From positions 3,575-12,451 of the forward strand of contig DLFX01000170.1 in assembly GCA_002482405.1 (NCBI GenBank): a stretch of DNA of 8,877 nt, written 5' to 3'. The notes beneath the pieces were generated by a model. The model worked only from the letters and a program-made list of their open reading frames with translations, ran no database searches and was not told the origin of the DNA. Both the position numbers and the translations under genes were made by a program. Positions within the stretch are counted from its first letter, which is position 1. Each line of letters starts with the position of its first letter. Shown here in pieces: positions 5,930 to 8,877 of the stretch. Source of the DNA: Firmicutes bacterium UBA7709 (GTDB lineage Bacteria > Bacillota_A > Clostridia > Peptostreptococcales > Anaerovoracaceae).

Positions 5930-5979
5930 TTCTTTCTCTTTAGTGTAGTATTTAGCTTCTAAAGAGGAGGAGTTTTTTT
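5930..5979 (+). terminator. Riboswitch expression platform: SD-covering hairpin ending in T7
   Basis: Bases 5930-5943 pair with 5959-5972 over 14 positions. The inner eight are perfect (CTCTTTAG with CTAAAGAG); the outer six include several G-U pairs. The loop is 15 bases. The 3' arm contains the whole Shine-Dalgarno sequence GAGGAGGAG of folT, and seven T (5973-5979) follow immediately before the ATG. The hairpin can thus hide the ribosome binding site and also resembles an intrinsic terminator. I see no obvious anti-hairpin pairing with the riboswitch, so the switching partner is unresolved. Confidence 0.7.
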
Positions 5980-6495
5980 ATGAAGAGAAATCTTAATACC
6001 TCAAGGCTGATCACCATCGCCTTCTTTATCGCATTGGAAATCATACTGACCAGATTTTTGTCCATCAGTACGCCCATCCTGCGGATCGGCTTCGGCTTTC
6101 TGCCCGTAGCGATGAACGGCATCCTGTTCGGACCCTTATGGGCCGCCGGGGCCTATGCACTCGGCGATATTCTGGGAATGATGATCTTTCCGTCCGGCCC
6201 TTATTTCCCCGGCTTCACCCTGACGGCATTTTTAACCGGGCTGACCTATGGATTGATCCTTCACAACCACCCCGTAACATGGAAGAGAGTCCTTCTGGCC
6301 TCCTCCATCGTGTGCATTCTCATCAATCTGGGGCTTGATACCCTGTGGCTGTATATTATGATGGATGATGCCGTTGCAGCGCTGATCCCGGCGAGGATCG
6401 CCAAGGCGGTCATCATGCTTCCGGTCCAGGTGATCCTCATCCCGGCTGTCTGGAACCGCCTTTTGAGCAAGGTCAAGTTTATTCAAACTGCCTGA
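5980..6495 (+). CDS. folT: Folate-specific ECF transporter substrate-binding subunit FolT
   Basis: 171 residues, a normal length for an S component. It is an integral membrane protein that captures folates and works with the shared energy-coupling module (EcfA, EcfA', EcfT), which is not encoded in this window. About six hydrophobic segments are seen. The FolT-type signature is strong: TRFLSISTPILRIGFGFLPV (44-63 region at most, early in the protein), followed by AMNGILFGPLWAAGAYALGD, then IFPSGPYFPGFTLTAFLTGL. The ATG at 5980 follows the GAGGAGGAG ribosome binding site and seven T. Expression is controlled by the upstream THF riboswitch, which independently supports the substrate assignment. 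The gene converges on the activase gene, and its TGA lies in the loop of a short hairpin at 6486-6506. Confidence 0.93.
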   Translation: MKRNLNTSRLITIAFFIALEIILTRFLSISTPILRIGFGFLPVAMNGILFGPLWAAGAYALGDILGMMIFPSGPYFPGFTLTAFLTGLTYGLILHNHPVTWKRVLLASSIVCILINLGLDTLWLYIMMDDAVAALIPARIAKAVIMLPVQVILIPAVWNRLLSKVKFIQTA

Positions 6496-6506
6496 ACGGG
6501 GCAGTT
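6486..6506. terminator. Weak bidirectional hairpin between converging genes
   Basis: AACTGCC (6486-6492) pairs with GGCAGTT (6500-6506) around a 7-base loop that contains the folT stop codon. The minus-strand activase gene stops at 6508-6510, one base beyond it. The T-tracts on both sides are poor (GTTATTG and TTTGAATAA), so termination here is probably incomplete. Confidence 0.5.
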
Positions 6507-6507
6507 G

Positions 6508-7584
6508 TTATTGCGCTTTGCCGGCTTCGCTTTTCATCGTCTGATACTTTCCGCACCGGTCGGAGAAACATCCGATCTGCCTCCCGCCGGAGCGGAGAAT
6601 GACGACCTCGCAGTGGTTGCTGCAGTCGGCGCATTCGAAGGTTTCCGTTGTAATGTCATCATGGCCCGCTTCAAACCCCTTGAAGCGGGTCTTTTTTACG
6701 CACCTAGCCCCATTTGCGAAGCAAATGTCGGCAGGTGCCATACGGAAATTCCCCGGCTTTAGCCGGAATGGAATTTTTCCGTTAGCCTGCGCCTCGCCTG
6801 CCGTGTTCTCCATATACTCCTGGGCCAAAACCGCGGAGCCGAAGGCGCCCATCACCTTATGGTACTCCGGCACGACGACCTCGCAGCCCAGCGCCTCTTC
6901 AAGTGCCCTGAGAATCCCCTTGTTTGACGCCACTCCTCCCTGAAAGCAGACCTTCGGCAGGATCTCCTTTCCCTTTGCCACATTGCTCAGATAATTCCTC
7001 ACCAGTGCCCTGGACATCCCCCCAATGATATCCTCCATCGTACACCCAAGCTGCTGCTTATGTATGATGTCGGATTCAGCAAAGACAGCGCACCTCCCGG
7101 CGATCCGCACCGGATTTGACGCCCGCAGCGCGTAATCTCCCAGCTCTCCTATTTCCATACCCAGCCGCTCCGCCTGGCGGTCTAGAAAAGAGCCGGTGCC
7201 CGCCGCGCAGACGGTATTCATGGCAAAATCGGTGATAACTCCGTCGTTCAGCAATATGATCTTGGAATCCTGACCGCCGATCTCGATGATGGTCCTGATC
7301 TCCGGATCAAACACGGCGGATGCGACTCCGTGCGCCGTGATCTCATTCTTGACCACATCGGCCCCGATCACCGCCGCGGCAAGGGTTCTGCCGCTTCCGG
7401 TGGCTCCGGCCCCGGCGATTTCATCGCTTTTATATTCACTCCCCAGCTGTCTCAGCCCTTCCTTCACCGCCTCGATAGGATTTCCCCTGGTTTTCAGATA
7501 CAGCTGACTCAGTATCTTCCTGTTCTCATCCATCACTACGAGATCCGTGCTCACAGATCCTACGTCAATTCCCAAATAATACAT
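6508..7584 (-). CDS. CoA-dehydratase activase ATPase (BadF/BadG/HgdC family) with Cys-rich tail
   Basis: 358 residues. The start is ATG 7584, placed by a GAGAGGAG ribosome binding site and the universal N-terminus MYYLGIDVGSVSTDL. It belongs to the ASKHA ATPases that drive one electron into 2-hydroxyacyl-CoA dehydratases or benzoyl-CoA-reductase-like partners. Landmarks: GAGATGSGRT (58-67), EIGGQDSKII (101-110), NTVCAAGTG (123-131), GRCAVFAESD (163-172). C126 and C165 match the two cysteines by which a dimer holds one [4Fe-4S] cluster. Simple HgdC proteins end near residue 260. Here about 100 more residues follow, with C288, C295, FECADCSNHCEV (316-327: C318, C321, C325), C339 and DRCGKY (C344). 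A similar segment links the ATPase part to DUF2229 in the large fused activases. It overlaps the upstream gene by 20 bases. The actual substrate is unknown. Confidence 0.9.
   Translation of the reverse strand: MYYLGIDVGSVSTDLVVMDENRKILSQLYLKTRGNPIEAVKEGLRQLGSEYKSDEIAGAGATGSGRTLAAAVIGADVVKNEITAHGVASAVFDPEIRTIIEIGGQDSKIILLNDGVITDFAMNTVCAAGTGSFLDRQAERLGMEIGELGDYALRASNPVRIAGRCAVFAESDIIHKQQLGCTMEDIIGGMSRALVRNYLSNVAKGKEILPKVCFQGGVASNKGILRALEEALGCEVVVPEYHKVMGAFGSAVLAQEYMENTAGEAQANGKIPFRLKPGNFRMAPADICFANGARCVKKTRFKGFEAGHDDITTETFECADCSNHCEVVILRSGGRQIGCFSDRCGKYQTMKSEAGKAQ
6665..6697 (+). terminator. Strong plus-strand intrinsic terminator inside the activase gene
   Basis: CCCGCTTCAA (6665-6674) pairs perfectly with TTGAAGCGGG (6680-6689) around the loop ACCCC, followed by TCTTTTTT (6690-6697). 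In the plus direction this is a textbook terminator, about 170 bases past the folT stop. It lies in codons for TRFKGFEAG of the minus-strand activase gene. It would stop folT read-through that escapes the weak hairpin at 6486-6506. Read on the minus strand it lacks a following T-run and should not end the activase mRNA. Confidence 0.7.
6700..6738. repeat. Long inverted repeat inside the activase gene
   Basis: Three nested stems are seen: GCACCT (6700-6705) with AGGTGC (6733-6738), GCC (6707-6709) with GGC (6730-6732), and CATTTGC (6711-6717) with GCAAATG (6721-6727) around the triloop GAA. This makes about 16 base pairs in 39 bases. It lies in the codons for PADICFANGARC of the Cys-rich tail, next to the terminator-like hairpin. 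Confidence 0.75.
6743..6781. repeat. Second inverted repeat inside the activase gene
   Basis: CCGGCT (6753-6758) faces AGCCGG (6761-6766). An outer arm CGGAAA-TTC (6743-6751) pairs with GAA-TTTCCG (6771-6781) with a short bulge. It lies five bases from the preceding inverted repeat, within codons for KIPFRLKPGNFR. Confidence 0.65.
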
Positions 7585-8656
7585 GTCTTTTTCTCCTCTC
7601 CAGCATGTCGACGAAGGCTTCCACTCTCGTGATATATCCGGCTTCGCCTCCCATTTCGTCATAGATCACCGTCAGTACGGCGAGTTTTTCTTCCTTCATC
7701 ATCCGGGCGAAGACTGCCTTTGCGACGATCTCCGGCATACAGCCCACCGGAAATATCTGTATCAGTCCGTCGTATCCCTTCCGTTTGCACAGGACGCCCT
7801 CCTCCACCGTCTGCTTCGCATATCCCCCCACCTCATGGGCGAGATAGGGATTCCTGCGGGCGAACAGCGATTTCAGCCGGAACGGGTCTACGATGGTCCG
7901 GTCTACCCACCAGCCCAGGGTGACTCTTTTTTCAAAGGACACTCCCATATCCATCAGCATTTCTTCGATGTGGTGGTTTGCGAAGGGATCGATCATGGAA
8001 AATATCTCGCCTGTCACAAGCAAGTGAAGGGGCTCCCTGCCGCGATCCACCGGAATTTTCTCCAGCCCTTCAAGATGGGTCCGGATGACGCCCAGGGCCT
8101 CTTTGATCCCTCCTGCTTCCGCAAGCTCTCTGCGGCAGGCGCTGACCTCTTTCTTACAGGCGCCCTTCCGCATTTCGTATCCGGCCATGATATGCGCTCT
8201 CTGGTCCAGCAGCTCCAGTCTCTTCAACACCTTATAGGTTCCGTACAGCGCCCGCAATATCTCCGGCGTTTCCTTTCCGCTGTCGGAGACGATGGCGGAA
8301 AGCCTTCGGAGCATTTCTTTGATCCCGATGGCCGAAACGGAGTCAAGCAGTATCCAGCGAAAGGGGTACCCCCGCTTGTCCAGGATCGATTTCAGCAGTT
8401 CTCCGTATTCTCCAAGCCTGCAGGGTCCCATGGTCGCCGGCATGATCACCGTGTCCGCCCCCATCCGGTATGCCTCCATGAGGTTTGCGATCATAAGCTT
8501 GAAGGGGATGCACATCTCCTCAGGGGATATTTCGCTCCCCATTTCCAGGCTCCTGAGAGTGTTTGCGGGAGGAGTGACCATTTCAACGCCGATCTCCGAA
8601 AAGAGAAGCCGGGCTATCAGGTGAACATCCCCGATGTGGGGAAACGTAATCTTCAT
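7565..8656 (-). CDS. COG3581-type protein related to 2-hydroxyacyl-CoA dehydratase / activase-associated
   Basis: 363 residues. The start is ATG 8656, set by a GGAGGTG ribosome binding site 7 bases upstream; a longer frame exists but adds 47 residues unlike the family. It begins MKITFPHIGDVHLIARLLF, as members of this clostridial family do. Candidate cluster or active-site cysteines are C49 (SPEEMCIPFK), C79 (ATMGPCRLGEY) and C306 (FPVGCMPEIVAKAV). A C-terminal DEMGGEAGYITRVEAF block (333-348) recurs in the upstream protein. It has the general architecture of the HgdB-like subunits that receive electrons from the activase. The start overlaps the upstream stop (ATGA), and the end overlaps the activase start by 20 bases, so the three products are made together. 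No member has a role I can name with confidence. Confidence 0.85.
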   Translation of the reverse strand: MKITFPHIGDVHLIARLLFSEIGVEMVTPPANTLRSLEMGSEISPEEMCIPFKLMIANLMEAYRMGADTVIMPATMGPCRLGEYGELLKSILDKRGYPFRWILLDSVSAIGIKEMLRRLSAIVSDSGKETPEILRALYGTYKVLKRLELLDQRAHIMAGYEMRKGACKKEVSACRRELAEAGGIKEALGVIRTHLEGLEKIPVDRGREPLHLLVTGEIFSMIDPFANHHIEEMLMDMGVSFEKRVTLGWWVDRTIVDPFRLKSLFARRNPYLAHEVGGYAKQTVEEGVLCKRKGYDGLIQIFPVGCMPEIVAKAVFARMMKEEKLAVLTVIYDEMGGEAGYITRVEAFVDMLERRKRHVLFGN

Positions 8657-8877
8657 CTTAGCACCTCCCGAAAGGCTTCCAGCCTCGTATTGTATCCTGC
8701 TTCTCCCGTCTGCTCGTCCAGCTTGAGGACAAGAAAGGGAAAGCTGGCGATCCTGTTCTTTATCATCTCGATGGTGACGGAATCCGTTCCGCAGCAAAAT
8801 GAAGAAACGTAAACGATCCCGTCCACCTCCTTCCGCCTTATCAGCGCCATGGCCGGCGCGAAATTGTGGATGAAAAA
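8653..8877 (-). CDS. DUF2229/COG3580-type protein, 3' end only
   Basis: The gene runs off the window edge; the last 74 residues and a TGA stop at 8653-8655 are present. The visible part reads from FFIHNFAPAMALIRRKEVDG through YVSSFCCGTDS to DEQTGEAGYNTRLEAFREVL. This is typical of the C-terminus of the DUF2229 family (acyl-CoA dehydratase activase-related), which in the large fused proteins follows the ATPase domains. The CC pair in SFCCGTDS probably takes part in metal-cluster binding or catalysis. An internal Met 10 residues in is not the start, since the frame stays open to the edge with family-like sequence. It is coupled to the next gene through ATGA. Confidence 0.82.
   Translation of the reverse strand, partial: FFIHNFAPAMALIRRKEVDGIVYVSSFCCGTDSVTIEMIKNRIASFPFLVLKLDEQTGEAGYNTRLEAFREVLR

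Noticed and set aside
8657..8797. 47-residue extension of the COG3581-type protein
   Set aside because: It lies wholly within the upstream DUF2229-type coding sequence in another frame, and the ribosome binding site supports ATG 8656.
7583..8812. Long plus-strand open frame of about 409 codons opposite the COG3581-type gene
   Set aside because: It mirrors a well-supported minus-strand gene in GC-rich codons, is full of His, Pro and Arg, resembles no family and has no ribosome binding site.

Overview
The window looks like chromosomal DNA of an anaerobic Gram-positive bacterium of the class Clostridia. This is inferred from strong AGGAGG-type ribosome binding sites, TTG starts, a class I tetrahydrofolate (THF) riboswitch in front of folT, a DUF421/DUF4363 gene pair, and an oxygen-sensitive CoA-dehydratase-activase operon. 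I see no rRNA, tRNA, insertion sequence, integrase or CRISPR array. The window is almost fully coding, and no gene-free stretch exceeds 300 bases.

Region 1 (about 85-2890, minus strand) is a compact poly-gamma-glutamate (PGA) operon. It is read pgsB (TTG start), pgsC (TTG start), a 51-codon membrane peptide at 948-1103, then a secreted protein of the PGA-hydrolase (PghP) family. No pgsA/capA gene lies between pgsC and the end of the window, and the hydrolase-like protein appears to lack two residues that I expect at the active site. This makes it the most unusual locus here: a PGA synthase with a non-standard accessory set.

Region 2 (2893-4626, minus strand) holds an LacY/HcaT-like MFS transporter and an unidentified 140-residue coiled-coil protein with a 30-bp repeat at its 3' end, closed by an intrinsic terminator. 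The MFS promoter carries a perfect 12-bp palindrome in its spacer. It is placed so that the mRNA would start at or next to the ATG.

Region 3 (4714-6506, plus strand) holds a DUF421 (YetF-like) membrane protein, translationally coupled to a DUF4363 protein. A separate folate unit follows: an extended -10 promoter overlapping the end of the DUF4363 gene, a THF riboswitch, a hairpin that both covers the Shine-Dalgarno sequence and ends in seven T, and folT, the substrate-binding S component of an ECF folate transporter.

Region 4 (6508-8877, minus strand, converging on folT) is a three-gene operon with overlapping ends: the 3' end of a DUF2229/COG3580-type protein, a COG3581-type protein, and a BadF/HgdC-type ATPase (CoA-dehydratase activase) with an extra Cys-rich tail. 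Together they look like a split version of the very large fused 'CoA-substrate-specific enzyme activase' proteins. The 3' end of the last gene carries three successive strong inverted repeats. One is a textbook intrinsic terminator pointing in the opposite (folT) direction.
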